A stretch of DNA of 16,026 bases, from assembly GCA_964649265.1 (NCBI GenBank), contig CAZYPB010000020.1, positions 1 through 16,026 of the forward strand, given 5' to 3'. This stretch comes from CAZYPB01 sp964649265. Its GTDB lineage: Archaea > Micrarchaeota > Micrarchaeia > Burarchaeales > JAKAKT01. The position numbers and the translations under genes are program-made. This document shows positions 1 through 6,090 of the stretch, one piece after another; position 1 is the first letter of the stretch; each line of letters begins with the position of its first letter. The notes below the pieces were generated by a model. The model was not told where the DNA came from. It searched no databases and saw nothing but the letters and a program-made list of their open reading frames with translations.

Positions 1-6
1 GAGAGA

Positions 7-1104
7 ATGCTCATAAAAGAAGGGAAGGCAGATATACGAGTTGACAAAGGGGTCTTCTTTAATAAAGAAATGGAATTCTGTAGAGATATCTCAAGCCTTG
101 CATTTGGGGCGTGCGTAAAGAAAGATGCGTCTGTTCTGGATGGGATGTGCGCAACTGGTGTAAGAGGAATCCGTTATTACCTTGAGAACGGACTTGGTTC
201 AGTTGATTTTGTCGATGTGAATGAGAAAGCTTGCAGGAACGCCAGATTTAATGCAAAGCTCAACAATCTCCCAGAACACAAGGTGAAGAAATGCGACGTG
301 AACCTTTATCTTTATGATAATTGCTTTGATTTTATTGAGATCGATCCATTCGGGGCGCCGTTCCCTTTTCTTTCTTCATCCTGCAGATCAATTGAGAGAA
401 ACGGGGGAGGAATCCTTTCAGTTACTGCGACTGATGTCGCTGTTCTGTGTGGTGCGCATTACAAAGCATGCCTTAAGAACTATCATGCAAGACCGTTGGA
501 TAATGAATATTGCCATGAGAATGCAGTAAGAATATTATTGGGAAGGGTTGTCAAATCTGCAAGTGAGAATAATCTTGGAGTTTTTCCTCTTATCACCATA
601 TCAAAGCAACATTATGTTAAGGTGATCCTAGAGCTTAGGCGTGGTGCTGAAAAAGCAGTCTCCTCAGTAAAGAGCCTTGGGTTTATCTCCCATTGTCCGA
701 AATGTCTTTGGAGAGAAGCCTCAGCACTGGTGACTAAAAAACGATGCGAGTGCAGTGGAGAACTACTCCATTCTGGACCTCTCTGGTTAGGGGAGATACA
801 TGATAAGAAAACCGTAAAAAAAATGATAACTAAGAATCGCAAATCGGATTATAGTAAAAAGGAGAAGATAGAACCAGTGCTTTCCAGAATGTTGTGTGAG
901 ATAGGCATGTCTCAGACTTATTATGACCTTCATAAAGTATCGGAGATACTAAGAATATCTGCAGCAAAGGTGGATACTGTTATCGGGGAACTTGAGAAAC
1001 GCGGGTTCAAGGTATGCAAAACACATTTTAAGGAGAACTCCATTAAGACAGATGCAGGAATAGGGGACATTAAGAATGCGGTTAAGACTGCCTCAGGTGG
1101 ATAA
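7..1104 (+). CDS. trm1: tRNA (guanine(26)-N2)-dimethyltransferase Trm1
   Basis: SAM-dependent enzyme that makes N2,N2-dimethylguanosine at position 26 of tRNAs in the cytoplasm. The 365 residues are close to the usual archaeal length. Visible marks are the early NKEMEFCRDIS segment (family form NPxMxxNRDxS), SAM motif I as DGMCATGVRGIRY (45-57), motif IV as DPFGAP (113-118), and a zinc-binding set C230-x2-C233 with C247-x-C249 in the C-terminal domain. The start at base 7 gives the expected N-terminus, but only six bases precede it, so a slightly longer form cannot be excluded. A lipoprotein gene follows after 3 nt. The tRNA-Ser in this window has G at position 26, the residue this enzyme modifies. 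Identification by motif is firm. Confidence 0.95.
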   Translation: MLIKEGKADIRVDKGVFFNKEMEFCRDISSLAFGACVKKDASVLDGMCATGVRGIRYYLENGLGSVDFVDVNEKACRNARFNAKLNNLPEHKVKKCDVNLYLYDNCFDFIEIDPFGAPFPFLSSSCRSIERNGGGILSVTATDVAVLCGAHYKACLKNYHARPLDNEYCHENAVRILLGRVVKSASENNLGVFPLITISKQHYVKVILELRRGAEKAVSSVKSLGFISHCPKCLWREASALVTKKRCECSGELLHSGPLWLGEIHDKKTVKKMITKNRKSDYSKKEKIEPVLSRMLCEIGMSQTYYDLHKVSEILRISAAKVDTVIGELEKRGFKVCKTHFKENSIKTDAGIGDIKNAVKTASGG

Positions 1105-1107
1105 TTT

Positions 1108-1584
1108 ATGTATGTGAAATTTCTATCAATTGCACTTGTTTTAGTTTTATGTATGGGATGCACTGAGGATCTTGGAGAAACAGATGAAAATGTTATAGAA
1201 CACAAAATTAAGGAATGTAAGAATGTTACCTACAAAAAGTACGAGTGCCAACATATCGGTTTTGAGTATGAGGATAGGAACCTGAAAAAGGAGGACCCTT
1301 ACAGTATGGATGTTTTCTGTGTGGGAAGGGCTTCGGTTGATGTAAAAAACCTGGAACGGAAACATGGGGATTTCAAAGTCACATTTACATTTAATACTCC
1401 GATTGAAGGGAAGGTGTTGAAAACATCTGAAAAGAGTTTGCCCTCAGACACATGGACAACATTCACAGCAGAGTTCAATTTCAGATGCTCGCAGGAGTAC
1501 TCAGTCAAGTTCTCTGTCTCTCCTCCACTTAAGGAAATTTGTAGGGAAATCAACCTAACGAAAGAAGAGTGTATTGTTGAATGA
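1108..1584 (+). CDS. small Cys-rich putative lipoprotein, function unknown
   Basis: A 158-residue protein that I do not recognise. It begins with a short signal peptide: Lys4, a hydrophobic run at 5-14, then CMGC with Cys18 as a possible lipidation site. The residues before Cys18 do not match the lipobox consensus well. The rest looks like an extracytoplasmic beta-rich domain bearing two short related elements, C37-x9-C47 and C145-x9-C155, both with an N-x-T-x-K core, plus further cysteines. These could be disulfide-closed loops. The start is 3 nt after the trm1 stop, with GGTGG at 1096-1100 as ribosome binding site, so the two are probably cotranscribed. Its stop codon directly abuts the convergent trpB2 stop. 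Coding status is likely; function is unknown. Confidence 0.75.
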   Translation: MYVKFLSIALVLVLCMGCTEDLGETDENVIEHKIKECKNVTYKKYECQHIGFEYEDRNLKKEDPYSMDVFCVGRASVDVKNLERKHGDFKVTFTFNTPIEGKVLKTSEKSLPSDTWTTFTAEFNFRCSQEYSVKFSVSPPLKEICREINLTKEECIVE

Positions 1585-2894
1585 TCACAGACCTAGAACA
1601 TCTGAATAGCTCTGTAGATCCAATAACCCGTGTCCACTCAGGTTGAAAACAATTGTCTTTTCTTCTCCTGTCTCCCTGCATTTCAGAGCATGTTCTATTG
1701 CAGATGCTATTGCATGTGAGCTCTCTGGAGCAGGTATGATGCCCTCTGTTCTTATAAATTTCCTAGCTGCCTCGAAAGCTATCTCCTGGTTGTATGCTTC
1801 TGCTCCTATTAGCTTGTGCTTGTATAGTAATGAGACAGTTGGTGCCATCCCATGGTATCTGAGTCCGCCTGCATGAATTGGGGGGGGAATAAACCCATGT
1901 CCAAGTGTGTACATCTTTATCATAGGCGTTAGGCCTGCTGTATCTCCGAAATCGTATTCATATTTGGATTGGCCATTATCACTTCCAGTTAGTGTAGGGC
2001 AGACCCTAGGCTCAACTGCTATGAACCTTGTGTCTGTTTTCTTTTCCTTTAACTGTTGACCTATGAAAGGAAAGGCAACCCCTGAGAAATTAGATCCTCC
2101 CCCTGCACAGCCTATCATTATGTCAGGAGTTTCGTCAACCATATCGAGTTGTGCCTTTAGCTCCTGTCCTATGACTGTTTGGTGAAGCATAACGTGGTTG
2201 AGAACACTGCCCAGAGAATATTTTGAATCGTCGTCCTTTGCAGCCACCTCTATTGCCTCGCTAATTGCAATCCCAAGACTTCCTGCACACTCTGGATCTT
2301 TTTTGAGAACCTTCTTGCCGTATTCTGTGACANNNNNNNNNNGATTTCTGCACCATTAGGTTTCATCACGACTTTCCTGTATGGTTTCTGATCGTAAGAT
2401 ACACGCACCATGAAAACAAGACATTGCAAGCCAAACGTGCTTGTTGCAAGGCTTAGGGCAGAACCCCATTGTCCTGCTCCAGTTTCAGTTGTCAATCTCT
2501 GTACTCCTTCCTTCATGTTGTAGTATGCTTGAGCTATTGCTGTATTGGGTTTGTGGGAACCAACTGAGGAGACATCCTCTCTTTTGAAATATATCTTCGC
2601 AGGCGTCTTCAGGTACTTCTCTAATCTCTTTGCCCGGTGTAGGGGAGTTGGCCTTCCCAATCTTAGGTATGCTTCAGTTATCTCTTCTGGGATCTGGATG
2701 TATCGCTCCTGGCTCATCTCCTGCTTTATCAGCTCTTTTGGGAAAATGGGAGCAAGATCATTTGGTCCTATTGGCTCCTTTGTCTGCGGGTTTATAGGTG
2801 GAGGGCATGCCTCTGGGAGATCTGGAAGTATATTGTACCATTTCCTAGGAACATCATCAGTATTGAGTGTAATCTTCACGTCATCTCTATTCAT
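1585..2894 (-). CDS. trpB2: TrpB2-type tryptophan synthase beta chain, interrupted by an assembly gap
   Basis: PLP enzyme of the TrpB2 (TrpB-like) branch, expected to condense indole with serine. No trpA is nearby, so it may salvage indole; that part is inference. N-terminal part: the long TrpB2-type N-terminus (LPDLPEACPPP), GRPTPLHRA, PLP lysine K115 in GSHKPN, and catalytic E137 in TETGAGQWG. C-terminal part: CAGGGSNFSG, which binds the cofactor phosphate. The placeholder of 10 Ns at 2333-2342 splits the frame. Reading in from both sides gives ...PNGAEI and VTEYGKKVL..., and homologues have about six residues between them, so roughly 17 bases are missing and the gene is probably intact. 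The start is ATG at 2894, with GAGGTG at 2906-2901 six bases upstream; the in-frame GTG at 2903 lies inside that site. Confidence 0.93.
2333..2342. other. assembly gap (10 N) inside trpB2
   Basis: Ten ambiguous bases. Coding reads cleanly up to an Ile codon on one side and resumes with a Val codon on the other. Restoring the frame needs a gap of 3k+2 bases, and the family suggests about 17. The placeholder length is therefore arbitrary and the frameshift is not biological. Confidence 0.95.
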
Positions 2895-2940
2895 ACTAAA
2901 CACCTCTCTTTTGAGTATAGCTGAGAATTACGCATTAATC

Positions 2941-2950
2941 CTTTATAAAC
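2941..2950 (-). promoter_or_regulatory. TATA box of trpB2
   Basis: On the minus strand the element reads GTTTATAAAG. Its centre predicts a transcription start near 2919, leaving a leader of about 25 nt that contains the GAGGTG ribosome binding site. Confidence 0.65.
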
Positions 2951-2962
2951 ATTTTGGTACAT

Positions 2963-2984
2963 TAATGAATAATTATATTCATTA
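2963..2984. promoter_or_regulatory. 22-bp inverted repeat upstream of the trpB2 promoter
   Basis: Perfect 8-bp arms TAATGAAT and ATTCATTA flank the 6-bp spacer AATTAT. The site lies just upstream of the trpB2 TATA box, where archaeal regulators often bind. The region is very AT-rich, so a chance palindrome is possible. The regulator is unknown. Confidence 0.45.
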
Positions 2985-3022
2985 TAAAACTAGTATTTCA
3001 ACTGAACAAAGCTAGGCTAATG

Positions 3023-3030
3023 AAAAAAAA
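3023..3030 (-). terminator. T-run terminator after the ACT-domain gene
   Basis: Eight consecutive T residues on the minus strand about 18-25 nt after the stop of the ACT-domain gene. Archaeal polymerase stops at such runs without needing a hairpin. Confidence 0.55.
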
Positions 3031-3047
3031 GAATTAGAGGTATCCAC

Positions 3048-3428
3048 CTATCTTCGTATTATCTGAGAAGCCTTTGTTAGGTCATCTGGCTTGATTGCCA
3101 TCTCCAGGTGGCCGTTTGATCTCCCCAGTAGATAGATTCCTTCGATATTAACTTTTGATTTTGCAAGTTTCCTTGCAAGCTTGCCTAATTCTCCAGGCTT
3201 ATCGGACATCTTTATTATAAGAAGATCTCCAGGGATAACTTTCATCCCTATCTTCTCTATTGCATTCTTTGCAGATGTCTCATCATTTGTCACAAGCCGG
3301 ATTATCCCCTTATCCGCATATCCGTGAGCTGAAATAGAGGAGATATTTACTCCAACATGGCCCATCGCCTCGCATACGTCTGCGAGAGCCCCAACCCTAT
3401 TCTCGGTTATGATGGTCAATTCACGCAT
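3048..3428 (-). CDS. tandem ACT-domain protein
   Basis: A 126-residue protein built only of two ACT-type ligand-binding modules. The first runs from MRELTIITENRVGALADVC to about residue 66. The second is at about 68-126 (LLIIKMSDKPGELGKLARKLAK). Each opens with the typical beta strand followed by an N/D-x-x-G-x-L turn, where small amino acids bind at the dimer interface. There is no catalytic domain, so it is probably a stand-alone amino-acid sensor; the ligand cannot be read from sequence. The start is ATG at 3428, preceded by GGGGGTGAG. A TATA-like ATTTTAAACC (3470-3461, minus) predicts a leader of only about 11 nt. The next gene on the same strand is trpB2, which makes amino-acid-linked control plausible but unproven. 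Confidence 0.85.
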   Translation of the reverse strand: MRELTIITENRVGALADVCEAMGHVGVNISSISAHGYADKGIIRLVTNDETSAKNAIEKIGMKVIPGDLLIIKMSDKPGELGKLARKLAKSKVNIEGIYLLGRSNGHLEMAIKPDDLTKASQIIRR

Positions 3429-3460
3429 CAGCTCACCCCCATAGAAATTTTACTTGGGGG

Positions 3461-3470
3461 GGTTTAAAAT
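3461..3470 (-). promoter_or_regulatory. TATA box of the ACT-domain gene
   Basis: Minus-strand ATTTTAAACC just after the methyltransferase stop. It predicts a start near 3440 and a very short leader carrying GGGGGTGAG. Confidence 0.45.
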
Positions 3471-3478
3471 ACGTGCGG

Positions 3479-3919
3479 TCAGACCCAGCGCCTTACGTTC
3501 TTTTTGTACTCCATGTATTTGTCCTTGAATATTATTTCAAGTTTCTTCTCCTCGTGGGGCAGGAATTTCTCATCTATTATGAAGAAGAATGCCGCTGTTG
3601 GTATGAAAGCTGTTAAGGAGCCCAAGAGAACTGATATTCCTAGTAGAACAAGAGTCATTCCTAAGTAGATTGGATTTCTGCTTAGGCTGTAAGGTCCAGT
3701 TTTAACCAGTTTCTGCGGGTTTATGTGTCCACTAACTTTTTCACCGTATTTCTGGAACCATAGGTCTGCCCAGAGATTTAGAAGGACTCCGGCGAATAGT
3801 GGAAGCAAACCCAGAAAATTCCAGGGAGATGAGAGAATCTGGAATATGGGGAATATTACCTGTAGGATAAACGAGAAGAAAACACATATTAGGAGATACA
3901 TAGGTGGGTTTAGTTTCAT
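3479..3919 (-). CDS. isoprenylcysteine/phospholipid methyltransferase-like integral membrane protein
   Basis: A 146-residue membrane protein of the ICMT/PEMT-like superfamily, which transfers methyl from SAM to a membrane-bound acceptor. Hydrophobic segments lie at about 8-28, 34-52, 86-102 and 104-116. The signature is in the C-terminal half: LVKTGPYSLSRNPIYLG (71-87), then the acidic pair E123-E124 and a final FKDKYMEYKKNVRRW element, which together form the SAM pocket in this family. The acceptor in archaea is unknown. I chose ATG at 3919; an in-frame TTG at 3922 is the alternative. No Shine-Dalgarno is visible, and a minus-strand TATA-like GTTTTATCT (about 3952-3944) predicts a start near 3922, so the mRNA is probably leaderless. 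Confidence 0.87.
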   Translation of the reverse strand: MKLNPPMYLLICVFFSFILQVIFPIFQILSSPWNFLGLLPLFAGVLLNLWADLWFQKYGEKVSGHINPQKLVKTGPYSLSRNPIYLGMTLVLLGISVLLGSLTAFIPTAAFFFIIDEKFLPHEEKKLEIIFKDKYMEYKKNVRRWV

Positions 3920-3964
3920 CAATAATGTTTATTCGTGAGAGGTAGATAAAACTTCTCTTTAATT

Positions 3965-3970
3965 AAAAAA
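3965..3970 (-). terminator. T-run terminator after tRNA-Ser
   Basis: Six T residues on the minus strand begin five bases after the discriminator base, preceded by TTTC. This suits the end of the SRP RNA-tRNA transcript. Confidence 0.6.
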
Positions 3971-3988
3971 GAAACGCTGAGGGAGGGA

Positions 3989-4059
3989 TTTTCAACGATT
4001 CCCGTTGTTTTCTTTGGGGAATCGAAAAACCTTTCTTTTCGAAAAGAAAGGGGTTTCGT
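3989..4059 (-). other. tRNA-Ser intron 2 (71 nt, in the T loop)
   Basis: Exon TTCA (4065-4062) pairs with intron TGAA (3994-3991) next to the T stem. Bulge AAT lies on the 3' side and an A-rich bulge on the 5' side, followed by ACGA/TCGT pairing inside the intron. This is a relaxed bulge-helix-bulge. The interior holds a long hairpin (4058-4023, with CCTTTCTTT/AAAGAAAGG at its top) and a second hairpin CGATTCCC/GGGAATCG (4024-3996). The two share a CG step, so they compete at the base. Confidence 0.85.
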
Positions 4060-4091
4060 TTTGAACCCTCGTGGGCAGGTGCCCAATAGCT

Positions 4092-4142
4092 TACTGCCTG
4101 TTTTTCCTTCCGAGTGACTCTCCGCGGGGGAGGGTCAGGAGC
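4092..4142 (-). other. tRNA-Ser intron 1 (51 nt, position 37/38)
   Basis: The bulge-helix-bulge core is visible. Exon CTGC (4148-4145) pairs with intron GCAG (4097-4094), leaving 3-nt bulges TAG and TAA, each cut after its second base. The intron side of the motif pairs only weakly at first. Within the intron TGACCCTCC and GGAGAGTCA form a hairpin with a single C-A mismatch. No reading frame is present. Confidence 0.88.
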
Positions 4143-4186
4143 TAGCAGGCTACCGCCCTACCAGGCTAGGCGACCTCAGCATGAAT

Positions 4187-4490
4187 GGCAATGAGAAGAG
4201 TAGGAATTGAAACCGGAAGCCAACCTGGTGATCCCAAATCCGTACTACGCCCTGTGGCTCGTGAGCATGGGGCATTGTGCCCAGAGAGACTAGTCTCTCA
4301 TGATTTGCACTTAGGGCTGCTCCTTCCGGCCTGACCCGTTTCATACAAGAACCCATCCAACGAGGCAGAGTTTCAAACGTCGTGATTTGAGGCCATGAAG
4401 ACAATCGGAACCTCTTCTAACCTTTCGATTCCGCCTGAAGGGGATTTGCGGTAACAGGAGACCCCTAGCCCCCCAATCTATCTCATTGCC
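4187..4490 (-). ncRNA. signal recognition particle RNA (7S RNA)
   Basis: RNA scaffold of the SRP, which targets membrane and secreted proteins. The 5' end GGCAATGAGA (4490-4481) pairs exactly with the 3' end TCTCATTGCC (4196-4187) as archaeal helix 1, fixing a length of about 304 nt. The SRP54-binding helix 8 is unmistakable at 4335-4314 and contains GGCCGGAAGGAGCAGCC with its GGAA apical loop. The Alu domain shows the U-turn motif TGTTA (4456-4452) in CTCCTGTTACCG after the G-rich 5' segment. A TATA box at 4519-4511 predicts initiation close to 4488. The tRNA-Ser gene starts 6 nt downstream on the same strand, so both are probably cut from one precursor. Confidence 0.95.
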
Positions 4491-4510
4491 GAATATTTGA
4501 GGATGTTGTT

Positions 4511-4519
4511 ATTTAAATA
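4511..4519 (-). promoter_or_regulatory. TATA box of the SRP RNA-tRNA-Ser operon
   Basis: Minus-strand TATTTAAAT, centred about 26 nt before the SRP RNA 5' end deduced from helix 1 pairing. The agreement of the two estimates supports both. Confidence 0.75.
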
Positions 4520-4526
4520 GTTAACG

Positions 4527-4544
4527 AAAAAATGAAAAAAGAAA
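4527..4544 (-). terminator. T-run terminator after the membrane protein gene
   Basis: Minus-strand CTTTCTTTTTTCATTTTTT, about 21-40 nt past the stop codon of the membrane protein gene and just before the SRP RNA promoter. It would insulate the RNA operon. Confidence 0.55.
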
Positions 4545-4565
4545 GTTAGACAAGTCAACTTTTCT

Positions 4566-5234
4566 TTAAGCGAACACATACCTCTTATCTATGGTTATGC
4601 TTCTTGTGTCGAATCTTGTCTCAAGCTTTGAAAGAAGTGTGTTCATTGCAACATAGGAGAAGCTTATTCCTGAAGCGAACAGTAGTCTCTCAAATGCAAC
4701 AACTGGTAACAACATCATCCAGAAGTCGGGAGTTGTCTGGAATGTGTAGAGCCATAGTGTGCTTCCAAGAGCATGTGCAGTGAACGTTGCTCCAAGGGAT
4801 CTTAGGAAAAGTCTCTTGTGGAAATAGGAAGCAGCAACTGGTATCAGCCAGTATAGCGAGTAAACCCAAGCCTGTCCTCCCACTGGATGCATAATGAACG
4901 CAGCCATGCACAAAAGTGGGAGTACAACTCCAGTTGGTTTCCTTCCTTTTGCGAAGTAGTACGCTGCGAAAAGCATTGGGAAAAGACGTGCGATGTTTAT
5001 TATTGTTACTGACTTACCTAGAACTGCAAAGTTCACAAGTTCTGCAGAGAGTATTGCTCCGATTCCTAGGACCGGCCCAAGGAATGCAGCTGCTGTCGGG
5101 CCGAAGAATTGAAACAATGTGAACGATTGGTTTTCAGCACCAAGAACCTGAGAAAAATTTACCTGTGCTGCTACGAGTGCAGCGATACCGAACACCAAAA
5201 GAAAGACGAAGTCTCTTCTAGTTATTTTTTTCAT
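4566..5234 (-). CDS. polytopic membrane protein, possibly an ECF S-component-like permease
   Basis: 222 residues with a basic N-terminus (MKKITRR) and six or seven hydrophobic segments at about 9-24, 45-67, 76-95, 102-117, 122-138, 150-164 and 172-198. Gly/Ala-rich stretches such as GPTAAAFLGPVLGIGA and HPVGGQAW are reminiscent of substrate-binding S components of energy-coupling-factor importers, but no diagnostic motif settles this and no ECF ATPase is nearby. I cannot name a substrate. The start is ATG at 5234 with a strong GGAGGTG at 5247-5241. A TATA-like TTTTTTAAATTAA (5291-5279, minus) gives a leader of about 24 nt. It is transcribed divergently from the KaiC-like gene and upstream of the SRP RNA operon. 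The gene is certain; the function is a guess. Confidence 0.6.
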   Translation of the reverse strand: MKKITRRDFVFLLVFGIAALVAAQVNFSQVLGAENQSFTLFQFFGPTAAAFLGPVLGIGAILSAELVNFAVLGKSVTIINIARLFPMLFAAYYFAKGRKPTGVVLPLLCMAAFIMHPVGGQAWVYSLYWLIPVAASYFHKRLFLRSLGATFTAHALGSTLWLYTFQTTPDFWMMLLPVVAFERLLFASGISFSYVAMNTLLSKLETRFDTRSITIDKRYVFA

Positions 5235-5278
5235 TATCGCACCTCCCGAATTAACAAGCAGATAGATATGGTGGGTTA

Positions 5279-5291
5279 ATTTAAAAAACCT
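5279..5291 (-). promoter_or_regulatory. TATA region of the membrane protein gene
   Basis: Minus-strand TTTTTTAAATTAA about 45-57 bases before the ATG, predicting a start near 5258 and a leader holding the GGAGGTG site. Confidence 0.5.
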
Positions 5292-5331
5292 AACTTAGTG
5301 TGATCTTGGAAAAATCGCAGATACAGAAAGA

Positions 5332-5340
5332 CTATTAAAA
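5332..5340 (+). promoter_or_regulatory. TATA box of the KaiC-like gene
   Basis: CTATTAAAA is centred near 5336, predicting a start near 5362 and a leader of about 9 nt that is essentially only GGTGG. This fits translation from the ATG at 5371, immediately before the gap. Confidence 0.5.
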
Positions 5341-5370
5341 CTCTTGGGAGAATTAATCGTTGGTGGTCTT

Positions 5371-6086
5371 ATGGNNNNNNNNNNATGGAGAGAATAAAGA
5401 CCGGTATGGATGGACTTGATGAACTTCTTGGAGGGGGAATACCACACAAACACAATGTTTTAGTTTGCGGCGGACCCGGAACAGGAAAGACCACGCTATG
5501 TATGCAGTTTCTTTATCAGGGAGCCATACATGGTGAGAAAGGAATGTTCATTTCACTTGAGGAGGAACCAAACGCTATAGTGGACAACCTCCAATCGACA
5601 TATCAATGGCCTGAGTTTCAAGGATTCCTAAATAGCAAGAAGGTTGTTGTTACATCTGTTGAAAAATTCAATTTCGAACACTTCATGGATGTTGTTCAGG
5701 ACCTTGTGGTTGATCAGGAACTAAAGAGGGTTGTTATTGACTCATCTACTCTTCTTAAGATATTCTTCAGGGAACCGTTGGAATTCAGAAAGAATCTATT
5801 CAACCTTGCGGGATTCCTTAAGAGATTCAACTGCACATCATTGGTTACTGCGGAGTTTCCCACCATGGAGAGAAAGGGAACAAGCTTCGGTCTTGAGCAT
5901 TTCGTAAGTGATGGGATAATATTCTTGTATAATCTAGAGAAAGGGAACCTTAGGATGAGGGCACTTGAGGTTGTTAAGATGAGGGCATGCAACCATATGA
6001 GCAAAGTAGTCCCATTCAAAATGACAGAGAAAGGAATCGTTGTGTTCCCCAAGGAACAGGTATTCAGCGAAACTAGTTTCAGGTGA
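5371..6086 (+). CDS. single-domain KaiC-like RecA-superfamily ATPase
   Basis: One KaiC domain of 233 residues counted from the ATG at 5385. It opens with the family start MERIKTGMDGLDELLGGGIP. Walker A is GGPGTGKTT with K35, the catalytic-type acidic pair is in SLEEEP (E59-E60), and Walker B is KRVVIDSS with D119. Such archaeal single-domain KaiC-like ATPases are signalling proteins rather than clock proteins; the partner is unknown. An ATG at 5371 with GGTGG five bases upstream stands just before a 10-N gap, and ATGG recurs just after it. Those two ATGs are probably the same start codon, so I begin the feature at 5371. Its stop TGA lies within the AGGTGA ribosome binding site of the V4R gene, so the pair is an operon. 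Confidence 0.9.
5375..5384. other. assembly gap (10 N) at the start of the KaiC-like gene
   Basis: The gap is flanked on both sides by ATGG. A likely explanation is a 4-base end overlap between contigs that was not merged, so that little or no sequence is missing. Confidence 0.7.
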
Positions 6087-6090
6087 GAAT

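Larger units (their letters stand above)
3975..4180 (-). tRNA. tRNA-Ser (anticodon GCU) split by two introns
   Basis: Three exons at 4180-4143, 4091-4060 and 3988-3975 join into an 84-nt class II tRNA. Acceptor stem GCTGAGG pairs fully with CCTCAGC, with discriminator G73. The D stem is GCC/GGC. G26 is present. Anticodon stem GTAGC/GCTAT encloses loop CTGCTAA with anticodon GCT. The long variable arm is TGGGC-ACCT-GCCCA. T stem GAGGG/CCCTC closes a 7-base loop TTCAAAT. CCA is not encoded. The 51-nt intron 1 sits at the canonical 37/38 site. The 71-nt intron 2 sits in the T loop, at 59/60 or equivalently one or two bases earlier, because a run of A makes the junction ambiguous. Without removing intron 2 neither the T stem nor the acceptor stem can form. 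Confidence 0.93.

Noticed and set aside
2545..3015. 156-codon plus-strand frame over the trpB2 start and intergenic region
   Set aside because: It runs opposite the conserved TrpB2 N-terminus and through an AT-rich promoter region.
3436..3462. C5/G5 hairpin before the ACT gene as a riboswitch hiding the ribosome site
   Set aside because: The predicted transcript start near 3440 excludes the C-rich arm from the RNA, and the loop has no recognisable aptamer.
3989..4142. tRNA introns as homing-endonuclease or group I introns
   Set aside because: They are 51 and 71 nt, carry no coding sequence or catalytic core, and show bulge-helix-bulge junctions.
3975..4180. Reading the tRNA-Ser as a degraded pseudogene
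   Set aside because: Every stem of the mature tRNA pairs after intron removal, including all seven acceptor pairs, and the promoter and terminator are intact.
4150..4404. 84-codon open frame on the minus strand
   Set aside because: It lies wholly within the SRP RNA and the first tRNA exon, whose conserved structure explains the sequence; no ribosome site or protein family fits.
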